64,000 bases of DNA, from assembly GCF_004027225.2 (NCBI RefSeq), contig NC_044278.2, positions 56,537,743 to 56,601,742 of the forward strand. Reading direction: 5' to 3'. The notes beneath the pieces were generated by a model. It saw only the letters and a list, made by a program, of their open reading frames with translations, had not been told where the DNA came from and made no database searches. The translations under genes were made by a program, and so were the position numbers. Of the stretch, positions 41,581 to 53,863 are shown piece after piece; the stretch's first letter is position 1, and each line of letters opens with the position of its first letter. The stretch is from Strigops habroptila. Taxonomy: Eukaryota; Chordata; Aves; Psittaciformes; Psittacidae.

Positions 41581-42020
41581 AACTAGATTAAGCTTCATCA
41601 GAATAGAGAGTCAGAAAGATTCTGACTGATGAAGTGCACTGTCGCTATGTTTAAGATTGTTGAATATTTTCTGTGGGAGTGTCAAGCCTTGGAAAGTAAT
41701 GCTAGCTCTACCATTTGCTTTGTAAGACACTTGAGAAACCAGAGACTGAAAGAAAATGCTCTCTTTTGAATACAGTTTTGATATGTTACTTGGTTATTTA
41801 ATGCTGGTAAACACGTAACAAGTAAAAATACAAAAGAAGGTAGAAGTGAGCTACCATTGGACTTATTTCTGCGTTGCTGTATTAAATTAGGAGGCTTATT
41901 TCTACACAAACACTTTCAGAGAGCTGTAGTGAAGTAGTATCTAACTGCATCTGGTCTGCCCATTTCTCCCGATTCATGGTGCAGTGTATTTTAGATGTTT
42001 AGATACTGCATATTTGCAGT

Positions 42021-42056
42021 GTCATCCATGTGAGAAATGTCATCCGTGTGAGAAAT
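42021..42056. repeat. 18-bp tandem duplication
   Basis: GTCATCCATGTGAGAAAT (42021-42038) is followed at once by the same 18 bases with one A-to-G change (42039-42056). Confidence 0.9.
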
Positions 42057-42774
42057 CGCAGAGAAAAAGCATTGCACAGTGCATTTGCTCACGGACTAGC
42101 CTTCATGTTCAGGCATCTGAGTCACTTCAGCTGGCCGCTTTTTAAATCCTGACAGTGAAAACTTTCCTTCTTTGCCTCCAAAGTTATATTGACCTGAATC
42201 CCGAAAGGGGAAAACCAGGCTGTTCAGCCTCTGCAATAAGCTCAAGGTTTTTAACTCTGCAAGGCTACTGTTGGGATCTTAGTAATCTCTGAACCGGGCA
42301 TAAAGTTATAGCCTGGGCAGGTTTGTTATAAAAAAGAGCAGTTTTATCTAACTCATAATGACTAGTCGTCATTATTTTTTAATCCAGATCTTTATGTCTG
42401 TAATTTTTTCTTTTGTCATCAGTGTCCAGTTGCCTTATATGTATGTTCTGTTAGTGAGTCACTGGGAGTGAGTATAGACAAGAAGGAAACAGTGATTTTC
42501 CTCCAGTACCCTTGACAGCTTCTATCTCCCAGATCTTGCTTCCATCCATGTTTTCTAAAGGTCTGGTGAGCAACAGATGAGTTGACCGACTTCATTTGGA
42601 TATGGAATAGTAAAATCCCGTACTAAACATAAGTAAGGATGAGTTGTGGTGAGAAGGCTCAGCCTGTGGGTGAAGGCAGTAGATTGGGGTCTTAACTTCA
42701 GGTGCTGCACCATTGCTTTTGAGCAGTTGTATAAGCTAAGATTATAGGCATGCTTAAATTACTGTGCACATACT

Positions 42775-43120
42775 TGTCCTGGTTTCACCTGGGACAGAGT
42801 TATTTTTCTTCCTAGTAGCTGGTACAGTGCTGTGTTTTGGCTTTAATCTGAGAATAATGTTGATAACACACCAATGTTCCAGATATTGCTCAGTAGCACT
42901 TACTCTGATCAAGGACTTTTCAATCTCTCGTGCTCTGCCAGTGAGGAGGGGCACAAGAAGCCAGGAGGAAGCAGAGACAGGACACCTGACCCAAACTAGT
43001 CAAAGGGATATTCCATACCACAGCTCATCATGACCACTATATAAACTGAGGGAGTCACCTGGAAGGGACCAATCGCAGCTCAGGTTGGGCTGGGCGTTGG
43101 TCAGTGGGTGGTGAGAAATT
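42775..43120 (+). mobile_element. Truncated endogenous retrovirus LTR
   Basis: It starts with TGTCCTGGTTTCACCTGGGA and continues through CTTCCTAGTAGCTGGTACAG, AATGTTGATAACACACCA, GCTCTGCCAGTGAGGAGGGG, AAAGGGATATTCCATACCA, TATATAAACTGAGGGAG and GTCAGTGGGTGGTGAG. I recognise this block as the first half of a common avian ERV LTR: a TG start, then a U3-like region with a TATA box. The second half of the LTR, the CA end and all internal genes are absent. It is therefore a broken solo remnant without coding capacity. The family name is not claimed. Confidence 0.75.
43038..43045 (+). promoter_or_regulatory. TATA box of the LTR remnant
   Basis: TATATAAA sits about 263 bp into the LTR fragment, where an LTR core promoter is expected. 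The downstream LTR part is missing, so activity is unlikely but cannot be excluded. It points in the same direction as ATP10A. Confidence 0.45.
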
Positions 43121-45566
43121 ACTGTAGACATACTTACATGACTATACACATAGATATAGTGTATAAGCTAAGATTACTAGAAAAAATATATAATTGTATA
43201 GAACAAATACACAAGTAATTGTATATAAAGATTGCCGTGTGCAATATACCTGTCACAGTCCAGTGTTACTGTGAAGTGTAAAAAATTGATGAAGGCTATA
43301 AAATCATAAGCCAGAGCAATTGCTTCTTAAGTAGGTTTATCTTTAAAAAGTCCCATTTGTTAACAGGAATCATAATTATCAATTAGAGACTTTATTGGAA
43401 ATTCACACTGACATCCTCATGATTTATGAGAAAGGCTAATGTAGAATTCAGCCTTAAAAAGCATAGGAATGGCAGAATCTTGGTAGTAGTGTAATTTCTA
43501 CAATATGGAATCATTAAGAAATTATTTCCCATAGTTTAAACCCAGCCAAATGTGGGTAATTCTCCAGCTGGCAATCAGTGCTTACACCTGTTGACACACT
43601 GCAAAGAGGGCTGTTAGGCAGCCCCCAGTATTTGAAGCTCCTTTGGAAAAAGGTGAGGCAGTGGGTTGCAAAGGTTTGGTGTAGAGAACAGGAGCAAAAC
43701 CTCTGCTCTTGTATCTGAGGCTAGCAGGGAGGGATGGGCTGAGCAGGAGAAGTTCTCTCCTGGTGAAAAAAAGCCTTCATTTTTGTATAAGAATGTCAAG
43801 CTTGATGTTATCTACTTCCTTCCTTCTCCATTTATTTCTGGTCTCTAGTCAGATGTTATCACTGCTGCAGCTACTTCAGCTGTCAAACCCACCGCTTTTT
43901 CTTCATCCTTGTAGTGAAAAGCTGAGCATACCTGTTGAAACACCAGTGCTTTTAATCATATTTTTGAAAAGGGAGTGGGTATAATACATTATCATGAGCT
44001 ATAAAGGACTGTTTATATGTGCCTGTATATATACAGTATATATGAATGTGTATATGTATTATTCATAGGTCTATTCTACTCACTAAGAGCATTGACTAGA
44101 GGCTACATAGCATAACCAGCATAACAGCATAATCTGCAAGTAGTCCTACTAGACTAGTACAAAGAATTCATCAATGTGAACCTTTTCTTCTTGTAGATAT
44201 CATGATATTTGATGTAGTTCTTCAGGCCTGAGATCTTAGAAGCATGTGCTAAAGGTAAAATTTTGGTGCTCATGTAGAAAAAGAAAAGATTCTACCAACC
44301 AGAGAAAAACATGAAGATGCATTCCAGGTGTGAAGGCTTAAAAAATAGAAAGCAAATAGAAAGAATTCCACCTTATAAAAGACACAATTTTAAGCCAGTT
44401 AGCACATTTTGAGAGACACAGGATTTTAAGTGCTCGAATCCAGGTAGCCACAGAATTCAACGCTGTAACAGCACACTGTTAATTTCAGTATAGCACATGT
44501 GCTTTTCCAGGATTTCTCTTAAAATCTCAGCTTCACTATTTTTATTGCAGTCCATTTTTTAGACTTTGGAGGTGTGATGGTTTTGATCCTCTGAAAATGA
44601 AGGCAGAACATTTAAACATTTCAGACTTTGCTTTAGTCTTCTCTGAAGCACTGAGATGCTGCAGTTGATTAAATTTTACTCATTTAGAAGAAGTCTGAAA
44701 TTATTATTTGGTTTGAGTTTTTTACCTAATAAAATATTCTAATGCTATTTTTAATTGTTGTTGTTACTGTTTAGCATTTCCTTGGTGACTGTTATTTTCT
44801 GTATTTCTCTGTCAGCTGCATTTGAGTCAGTCCATACACAGCAGACAGTACACTGTAATGGAAAGATCACTTTGTTCTATTTTTCTGCTGTGTTTTGGAA
44901 CTGGTCAACAGGAATCATCAGGGCGCAGGTCATTTCATCTTTCTTACAGAGTCAGAGAGACACTTCTGAAAGGATTTTCTCTTGTTCTCGTTGATGAACG
45001 CATGGAGGTTTTTTTCCTTTCTCTTTGACTGAACTGGCACATATTATCCCTGGCATATGTTCCTTGGTATCACTGCTTCTGAAGCAGAGCCCTTTCCTGG
45101 TTTCACCATATTTCTTTCTAGGGTTTCTTTGATAAGAACATGCGAATAGTGGGTTAATCATGTACACTACTCAGCTGCTCTTAGGTGGACTGTGCTTGCA
45201 CAGTCTATTTACACACGCACAGAAAGTCCAATGCATTTTCAAAGCATTAGATAGACTGCCCACATGCTGTAGATTTGGTGTGCATATTCCTAGTGAGCAT
45301 TTGTCCAGTACATTTGTATATCCAGCAGCAACTGGTACTGCTCCAGCTGGACTACTGCATGTCTGGGATCCTTCGATGGATTATTCTCAGTTTTCAAAAT
45401 CTGCCAGAGAATCTTCCCAGGAGGAAGATCTAAGGAAATATTTCACCGTCAGGTTGACAAAACGTTGATGATGTTTCCTGGGCTTGTTATATTACAGAGT
45501 AGTATGATTTAACAAGCTTAATGTTTTGACATGCTGTGCTTTGTTCTGTTTTTAAATTTTCTGTAG

Positions 45567-45673
45567 TGTACATAGGAGTGGAAAAAAGGATGGACTATTC
45601 AAAGAAAATCTTTTGTTACGTGGATGTACCATTAGAAATACAGAAGAGGTTGCAGGAATAGTAATCTATGCAG
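45567..45673 (+). CDS. ATP10A: ATP10A exon: segment before membrane helix 3
   Basis: A 107-bp exon. The acceptor is TTTTCTGTAG, after which T completes an Ile codon. The peptide contains [12 protein letters not shown], then [16 protein letters not shown], and the exon ends with one base (G) of a Gly codon before the donor GTAAAA at 45674. The NLLLRGCxxRNT and GxVIYxGHETK blocks are hallmark P4-ATPase sequences at the end of the actuator domain leading into membrane helix 3. Only 105 bp of intron separates it from the next exon. Confidence 0.95.
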
Positions 45674-45778
45674 GTAAAAGCTGTTTTTCTGTCTGACGAG
45701 ACGTACCACCTTTTTATAGTTTCCTTAAAATAATAACAAAAATCCATATGACATCATCTGATGTAATTGCTTCTGCAG
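45674..45778 (+). other. Short intron, 105 bp
   Basis: GTAAAAG donor and GCTTCTGCAG acceptor. The split Gly codon (G/GG) is restored on splicing. It is near the lower size range for vertebrate introns and stands out between introns of 7.8 and 2.4 kb. Confidence 0.93.
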
Positions 45779-45910
45779 GGCATGAGACCAAAGCTTTGTT
45801 AAACAATAATGGACCCCGTTACAAACGCAGTAAGCTTGAAAGACAGATGAATGCCGATGTCCTTTGGTGTGTCCTCATACTTTTCATCATGTGTCTGTTT
45901 TCTGCCATTG
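45779..45910 (+). CDS. ATP10A: ATP10A exon: HETK block and membrane helix 3
   Basis: A 132-bp exon. It begins with GG, completing Gly, and then encodes [20 protein letters not shown] followed by [20 protein letters not shown] and SAI, with one base left for the next codon; donor GTAAGT at 45911. The RSKLEx(3)N block precedes the third transmembrane helix. The hydrophobic stretch [18 protein letters not shown] is that helix. An ATG at 45748 lies in the intron and is not a start. Confidence 0.96.
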
Positions 45911-48306
45911 GTAAGTGCTCTTTAAAGGTAGAAACTTAGGTATCAGGCTCTCTTGGGATTCATGTACTTTGCTTCATCAAAACATATGTATCTGCAAAAA
46001 TATGAAATTCATAAAGCTGCCTCCATATTGTCTTAATTTTTGTTGTGTTTTCTTCTCTGAAATCAGAATGTCTTGATATATAATCTCATCTAAGTAGCTT
46101 CTTAGTGTCAATCAAAATACATGCTATTAGTACCAGAGACCTGAAAGCTTAGATTCTACAGTACTCGATAGCATCCAAAAGAAGCCACTTTCTATGTAGT
46201 CCCCTAAAAATTACAGGTGGAAGAGTATAACATGCCATTAATCAGCCAACAAAGTAATTTATGAGCAGAGAATAAACATAATTAGTACAGTGCGATTCCA
46301 CAGTACTATTTAGTAAATCAAGGGCACAGTGCACAACATTGAAATACTGTACCTAAACTGCAGCTGAAACATAGAAGAACTAAATAAAAGTCTAAACCTG
46401 CATAAATCCAAGTAGAAGACTGTCTAGACTTCATAGAGTGTTTAAGGAAAACTGAGGTTCAGGTTAATATTCTTCAAGCCTTTTTTCTATTCATTCATGA
46501 GAAAGAATTTTTACCTTTGGCACCTAAAATTATTCTTTATATATGGCATATGAATTCCATATCCTTAATGTTTGTGTGTTCTGAAATGTTCGTGTGTGAG
46601 TCATATGGCATAAACACCAGAATGTTTCCTAACAACCATGGTGTAGTTTAATAACAATATTATGGCATTTTAATACATTTCTGTGTGCCTTTTTCCAGGT
46701 ATTGTTAAATGCTGCTTAAAGATGAGTATTTCCAGCTGTGAATCAGCCAGCCTATTTGTTTCCACTGAGTTCATGACAGTCTTTTGTAGTGTCTCAGTAT
46801 TGGGGGAGCCCAGTCCTCAGGGCTGAAGTGCCATGGTAGGTTAATGGCAGGGAGTCACTGCCTGCAGCTGTCCCTTCTGCACTCGAGGTGTTGCCCCCAG
46901 AGCAGTGGCAGCAGGGTGCATGCTGCAGTGGCTTTGGTTTAGCTGAAACTCCTGAGATGCATGAATGTGAATGGGATACAGTGGCACTCAGTAGGTGACG
47001 CAAACACCTTCCCTTCTGTCACTTCTGCTACAAGGCTAGAAACCTCCGGCAGAGGGCCAGAGCAAACTGCTGGAGGTGCTAACAACCAAAAACAGCTGGA
47101 AAGAAATGTGCTCTTTGAAACCAGAGGTGCTTAGTGCTTCAAGATGTGCAAAGCTATGTCCTGTAAGAGTCAGGCACTTCATGTACCTTCTGTCAAGAAA
47201 GTGCAAGTGGAGGTGTGACGCTTAACTAATTCATTTGAAAAATTGAGTCAGGATATTTATACAGCAGGTCTCAGTGTAGGTCCTTGTCAGTGTGGGGTTT
47301 CCAGTAGTTGCTCGCAAGAATAAAAATATGAACATCAATAAAGGCACCAGTATGGCCATATTGGTAGTACAGGGGCAAAATAAGTTGCTTACAAGGCTTA
47401 TGTATTGTTTTTATTTTTCAAGAGTTCAGTGCTGGGTTTATGTATCAAGATGTAAAAGACCTTGTCAGGTGTGACTTACAAAAGATTAAAGTAGACCTTC
47501 ATCCTTTTTGTCAATTTTTAACATGCAGTGAAGATAGTTTGAATGCTTCTTATCGTGTGGGGATTTTTCTATGTTTTTAACTTTAAAAACATCAGGCATA
47601 CCATTTTAGGTCTTTTAGGACTGCAAATCCTAGCACTGTACTTAAAAAGGCAACTTTCTGTCTCTTTAACAAGAATGTCATTTTCCCAGAATAATGGTAA
47701 TAAGAATAACCTTATCTTTATTTGGTTATCGGCACAATCAATAAAAAACAAAGTTTTGAGCAAGGCTTAGAATTTCTTCTGTTTTTAGTTCCTCAGCTTC
47801 CATGCTGTTGAGTCTGCTGATACTGCTATTTCATTAGTTCTGTAAACATGGTAAGATTCACACAGTAAGATAAAAGTCTGTCCTGACTTTACCCATCTGA
47901 AACTAGTTTAGTGATAATTGGCTGGTGTTATACCTAGTGCAGGCAATTGAATTCTTTCATTTTAACAAATAGAATATCACTGAAATGAATCACCTTCTGA
48001 AGAAGTTTAGTTTTCTCCACTGATTAGAGCAAGAGTCTAAGCTACTAATTTAGACTAGCCAACTTACTTTATTTGGATAAACTTACATGAAATGGCTCTT
48101 GCATTCTGTCCGTAAGGCCAGGCAAACCTCTTTCTTAAACTCAGAATCCCAAGGCAGAAAAAAACTATGAGTTTGGGGCCTTTTTCAAAAGTCATGCAGA
48201 GTAGTTGAAAACAAATACCATTTACCCACATACTCTAAGAACAAATTCATACCATAAGCATTTTTATCTGGAGCTAATTTTCCTTTTTTTTTCAACTCTT
48301 CTGCAG
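45911..48306 (+). other. Intron, 2,396 bp
   Basis: GTAAGT donor; acceptor TTTTTTTTTCAACTCTTCTGCAG. No CR1, LTR or other repeat was noticed and no further exon is seen. Confidence 0.85.
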
Positions 48307-48440
48307 GTCATGGCTTATGGGTATGGCAATATGGTGAAAAGAAGAAACCAATTTTTGATGTTCCAGGGCCTGATGGCAAATACCTGTCTCCTGTTTTAGC
48401 TTCAGTATATTTATTTCTGACAGTGATCATAGTTTTCCAG
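48307..48440 (+). CDS. ATP10A: ATP10A exon: loop between helices 3 and 4 and first part of helix 4
   Basis: A 134-bp exon. GT completes the Gly codon; the peptide starts HGLWVWQYGEKKKPIFDVPG. It then has GKYLSPVLASVYLFLTVIIV and FQ, ending on a whole codon before GTAATC at 48441. The first part is the short exoplasmic loop after helix 3. The hydrophobic end is the beginning of helix 4, which continues in the next exon with the PISL motif. The donor GTAATC is weaker than the others in this gene. Confidence 0.95.
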
Positions 48441-50096
48441 GTAATCAAGTTGTACGTGCTGTCACCTCTGTTCATAGTTTGCTGTAATAAAGCTATAAAT
48501 GTGCATTATGTGTAGTAACTTTTCTACCACTCAGGCGTGTAATCTAAGGCACTAAGCTAATCAAGCACTAAAAATAAGTACATTTAGCCACTTTAAAATT
48601 ATATTTTAACTATAGGGAATGTGATAATAAATAACCAGAAAGCTAAATTAAATAACAGTAGTAGTCTGCCCAGGGGTAAAATGATAACTTCTCTGAAGAA
48701 TAAACAAACTGATGCTCAGTGAGCTGTCAGAGCTCTCTTGGCATTTGAGAAGATAATTGTCTGAGAACCTTCCCCAAAAGATTGAGGTATTTTGTTTTAT
48801 TTTAAACAAGTAGGAGGAGATAGAATGCCATGGGCCCTGTTTGGAGAATACAGGCATTATGCTTCATACCCACCCACTGTGGAACAGCAACTCAAAGACT
48901 GTGGGTGCCACTTTGTGTACTGTGTGCTGGTATGAACATAGGTTGTATACATTTTTAACCACTTTCCAAAGATACGGCTCTTAACTCTGTAGCTCAGCTA
49001 GACAGCAAATCCTGTTAGAAGTTTTTAGGTTCTGGATAGAAATGTATTGAATTGTGAAGGCTGCAGTAAGCTAAGAGAAGTGACAGAGACTCATGTCACT
49101 GGGACATGTGGACATATGCCCAGTGGGACACTAGAGGAGGTTGCATTACTCAGGGGAGCAACTCCTTTATGAAAAGGAATGAAAAAGGATGTTAAATTAC
49201 TTCTTACTCTAAGGTCCAATAATATTATGATACTGGTTAAAAAAAATCACCACAGAATTCTTTAAACACCAACCTTTAACTGTAGGTTTTGTTTAAATAA
49301 CCACATTTCTCGCTTACGCTTACACACATGCTATAATTTATCCCTCATATCTAATTCAGCAAGCTAAATAATGTATGCAGTCAGGAATTTCTGTCCTGAA
49401 GAACATCTGCAGAGAAAAACTCAGGTACAAATGAGGTATTTCATGGAGTTTTGGCAGAGAAAAACTCAGGTACAAATGAGGTATTTCATGGAGTTTTGAC
49501 AACCCTCAAGAAGCAGTTGAAAATCTTTTCTGGTGAAACTTCTTCTCACATCTCATTCTTCAGCAATTGCAGAATGTGTTCTTCAGTCAAATAATTTGCC
49601 ATGCAAAAGCCAAGGCCAAAAAACATTGTTCCTGTGGAGAGATTAACACTTCTCATTTTGTTTCTTGTATTCCTGCAAGGTTAATTTGTAAACAGTCTAT
49701 TACTTATGCAGAATAAATTTATCCAATTCTTTCACATTTATAGAATTCTGACTGTAGTATCTGTTTTGGGTTGGGTTTTTTTTTTTCTTTTTCCTTTCCC
49801 AGCTCGTTTCAAGCTAGCCTTATTACCGCTAAAAAGGATTTGCTTCTGTCCAAGTTTTGATAATTACCCTTCTAGACATAATAATGCATTTCGGCTCTGC
49901 AATTCCCTATAGGTTTTCCTCATCTAACACAGTAAATAAACTCTTCTCAAACATGATAATAACTTTACAATAGATGCTTAATGTACCTAGCCTCTTTATG
50001 TTCTAGTCTAGTACCAAGTTAACTAGATTTTACTAATTCATTGTATCCTTGCTTCTTTTTTTTCCTCCTAATTCTCTTTCCTTTTGTGTATTCTAG
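48441..50096 (+). other. Intron, 1,656 bp
   Basis: GTAATC donor; acceptor CTTTTGTGTATTCTAG preceded by T/C-rich sequence. It contains the perfect 45-bp tandem duplication at 49409-49498 and a T run near 49777. No other structure was seen. Confidence 0.85.
49409..49498. repeat. Perfect 45-bp tandem duplication (two copies)
   Basis: Copy 1 (49409-49453) and copy 2 (49454-49498) both run from GCAGAGAAAAACTCAGG to TTTCATGGAGTTTTG without a mismatch. The absence of differences suggests a recent duplication, or an allele or assembly variation. Confidence 0.95.
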
Positions 50097-50349
50097 GTTA
50101 TGATTCCAATTTCTTTGTATGTATCCATTGAAATAGTTAAAATCTGCCAAGTATACTTCATTCATCAAGATAAAGATTTATATGATGAAGAAACAGACTC
50201 TCAGCTGCAGTGCCGAGCTTTAAATATCACAGAAGACTTAGGTCAGGTGCAGTTTATCTTTTCAGACAAGACCGGGACACTTACTGAAAACAAGATGGTT
50301 TTCCGAAGATGCACTGTTTCTGGAACAGAGTATTCCCATGATGATAACG
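50097..50349 (+). CDS. ATP10A: ATP10A exon: helix 4 with PISL and phosphorylation motif DKTGT
   Basis: A 253-bp exon, 84 codons plus one base. It opens [24 protein letters not shown] (codons 50106-50117) is the helix 4 motif that in P4-ATPases replaces the PEGL-type motif of ion pumps and lines the lipid path. Further on come [40 protein letters not shown] and [17 protein letters not shown]. The catalytic Asp that becomes phosphorylated is the GAC codon at 50265-50267 in DKTGT. All key residues are intact, so this allele looks functional. The donor is GTGAGC at 50350; the leftover G joins CC of the next exon to give Ala. Confidence 0.97.
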
Positions 50350-50894
50350 GTGAGCTCATGATCTTGCTTTCTATCTAATAGTTAAACTTTCGGTAATCTG
50401 ACGTAGATAAAAAATTCAGTGTAATCTTGAATCAAAAGAGAAACAAAAGAAATTGCATGTATCCACTCAGCAAACTAGCTGTTTTCAGATTAGTGTAATT
50501 TGGTGGCTGTGTTCAGCTAGCAATGACAATCATCAAGAGTTCTGTAACTTCTACAGTATGTTGTCAAGGCAGTTAAAGCTTCTGTCTTTAGCTCCTGGTC
50601 TACTGAAGTACTTGTGCACATGGCTAATTTTGCAATTTGCATGGTACTGCTGGTACCACAGTCGTTTGGGGTGTTTGAAGTATACTATGTAAAATACCAG
50701 TTTTAAGCATATGGTCATATTAGTGTATTCTTGAATACCTGGAATGAGAATATCCTTTTGTTCTGAGAGGTAAATGTAAACTAATCTGTTTGTTTTCATA
50801 TTAACAAGAAACATAATCTGATGTAATAGCATGTTTTATGTTACCTTGTCAGATTCTTTTCAGTGTCAGATTCTTTGTCAGTTTCTTTTCAGAC

Positions 50895-50922
50895 ACCTTA
50901 ACATAGGTGTCTATGTTAAGGT
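50895..50922. repeat. Inverted repeat, 11-bp arms, 6-base loop
   Basis: ACCTTAACATA (50895-50905) and its exact reverse complement TATGTTAAGGT (50912-50922) flank GGTGTC. The loop can itself pair with GACACC at 50892-50897, so two alternative foldings exist. Confidence 0.9.
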
Positions 50923-53863
50923 ACCTTCACTGCTGTATGAACACTGCAGTTGAGAGAATGTCCTCAAGTATCAAGTTCTTGAAACACTAAAAAGTTACTT
51001 TTTGTCACAAGGGAATGCGAGGCTTTTCATCCCTGTGTCATCTCATCACCCTTTTAAATTTGTGAAGTTATTTCCTGTTTTGCGATTTGTTTATAATTTG
51101 TGTGATTTTCCTCTAACATTTTGTTGTTACCATTTTTGACATAACAGATCTTAACTCTTAAAATCATACTCTGCATGCAGGAAAATATTGATAGATACAT
51201 CATTGCATTCCTATTTACAAAAAATAAGTTTCCTAATCTACATAAAGCATAAAGATCACTGATTAAAAAGTTTTCTCAAAGACCGTTGCAGAAGTTCAGC
51301 TTACAAATAAGATACAGAATAAGAGAAATAATCAAAGAAGACCAGAAAACCTAAAACATGTTTTAGAGAGTTCTTAAGATTGTGGATAGGAAAAAGATGT
51401 TTTGAAGTTTTGGATAATGCAAATATTGTTCTTTTCTCCTGCTTTAAAGTAGTACTGAGACCTTACATTTAAGGCACTCTTTTTCAGGAAACTAGATGTT
51501 TGGGTTAGTGTTATTATTACAGAGTTACAGAAGGAACTTAAACAGGAACAAACTTTTATTTCCTACCTCTGTTCTGTAGGTAAGAAAGAGAGAAGAATTA
51601 GAATTAATGGTATGTTTCTGGACTCTTAATTCTGCTTGTGACACTCTGATTATTTATTCTTTTTGTCCTTTTTCCTTGCCACTGATCATTTGCTTGTTTA
51701 TACTAATTTCAGAGTGTACTCTGTTCCTTGCAGGAATGATGATGGTACTGCCAACTAAAACAGTGCAGAAAGGGTATTTTTATGAGCTCAGTATCATTAG
51801 CTAATATGTAGGCTGAACTCAGGCTCCTGAATTTGAGTATTGAGTTTCAGATCTTTTTTTCTTCAACAGAAATCTAAGTTTGTGTGTGCTTTCTTCTTAT
51901 GAATTCAGATTACAATATAAATGTTAATGAAAGAAGAGTGAATTTTATTAGAAACCAAAGTGTCAAATAAATACGTAAAATAAACAGATTATTTTTTTGG
52001 TCATTCTTCTCTTGTATGGCTGTGTTTGGGCTTTCTTGTAACTTCAGTCAGTGTAAAATTTCTGACAAATACAGTTTTTAAATTGATACAGAATATATAC
52101 ACAATATTTTATACACAGTATTTTATTGTTTATTGTCCTCTATAGAAAATACGTATTTCTCTGTCATTCTATATATAAATGACGATAATTTCTATTGATT
52201 TTATTCCCTATAATCAGGATTAATAACGCAGTAAAAACTATTCTTCATTCAAGTCTTTTGTTAGCTCTATTCTCCAGTCTGGTTTTCTAACCATCTCTTA
52301 TCTTTTCTGCTGATGAAACTTTCTTGTTTAGGTGTGATAAAATGTCTGTCACAGCTCTTTCTAGTTTTAGGGAGTGCATGAACAACATTTCATGGCTGTG
52401 TGCTTACTTGGAAATGATTTGTCAGCTACTTTTCTATATCTTTTACTTCAGTATCTGAATTTCCCTCAGGTTTTGGGGCATATGTCATAACTGATGCCAT
52501 CCTGGTCTCAGGTTTTGCTGAAGATTGCATATATTAAAAAATTCTAAAATCTTTCATTTGGCAAGTGATCTGAGGCTTCCATGTATGCAAGAAAACCGAG
52601 TAAAATGCATCTGTCTTTTCTTTTATAAGATCATCTTTTCTAAGATAATCTTTCTTCACTTATCTGAGCAATTTTTTCTGGCATAGTGGTTTGTTACTTG
52701 GAATCAAACTCTGAGTAGCACTTTAGATGAAGAAATGAGTTTAAAATTGTTGTACATGGGTCAAGATTCAAAAGCTAAAGATAACAGGTCATTTTCTACT
52801 GTAAAACCAGATAGCTCAGGGTGGAAACATCCTTGTTCTGAGCAATTTGGCCTAAGTTTGTTACTCTACTGTCGCTGGGTAGCAGTGCCTGTTGTTCCAG
52901 TTGCTTGACCCTTCTCATTATAAGATCCTGTTTTCAGTTATGGATAATTTTAAACCCTTTAAATATTTGGTTCATGTTTTCCATGCCAGATGTTTGCCTC
53001 AGGCATGAATTCTGGGGGAGAAATTTCAGTCAGAACATCTCCATTCACCCGTATCCAAGAACAAGGCTAAGATGTAACACGCTTTTTTTCCCATGCTAAG
53101 AAGTTCTGGCAGATTTTCCTCTGAAGTCATCTAGAGGCCCTATATTCTGGGGCTCAGCCATGCACACATACAGAGGGGGAAAGTTACGCCTACAATGGCA
53201 GATTGAGGTCTGAAATTTCCTCACTTTGGAACTTTAATTTTCTGTTGAACCATTGTTTTCTGCATAGTGTAGGACTGCTGCGTATCTGTTAATTAATCAA
53301 CAGATTGTGCATAGCCTTCACAAATTTTCCCTATGCTGCATTACAAGCTTTTCTCCCTAAAATTTGTTCACATGTATGAGCAGGTAACCTGTTCTTTTCA
53401 ATTCTGCAGGCATTGTTATACTGCATTTGTCACCATCATATCTGAGTTCCGTCCACTAGTGCATTAAGCAATGCGTGTGACTTTTTGCTTATGTGTAGTT
53501 TGATCTTTCCCCTTCTTTCTCTGGCTGTGCAGAGCACAATTTGTTTCGGATTGGGAGCTACTCGAAAGGCATACATGATGCTGTGTTAGGTTTGGCATAT
53601 TTGAGGCAGCATGTCTTTTCCTTGAGTGGTGGGAGTGTTCTTATTTTCTGTGGAAATTTGTTCCATAAAGCCATGTGAATTCCCCATGTGAAAGGTGAGC
53701 TTTATGATTATGAGGTAGAGTTCTGTTTTGCATCAGACATGGACATGTTAATCATGGTTTTCATCACAGAGGTTTATGTGGACCTTATGCAGGGTTGAAA
53801 CAATTAAATGCTTGTAAAACAAAAACTGAAACCCTGAACAAGACTTAGTACTTTTTCTTTTAC

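Larger units (their letters stand above)
37767..45566 (+). other. Intron, 7,800 bp
   Basis: GTGAGT donor; acceptor TTTTCTGTAG. It carries a + strand CR1 (39090-39912), an LTR fragment (42775-43120), a (CA) run at about 40747-40762, an A/C low-complexity patch (41521-41580) and an 18-bp tandem duplication (42021-42056). Nothing else coding is seen. Confidence 0.85.

Noticed and set aside
44023..44036. 14-bp palindrome CTGTATATATACAG
   Set aside because: It lies in a TA-repeat-like stretch where palindromes arise trivially.
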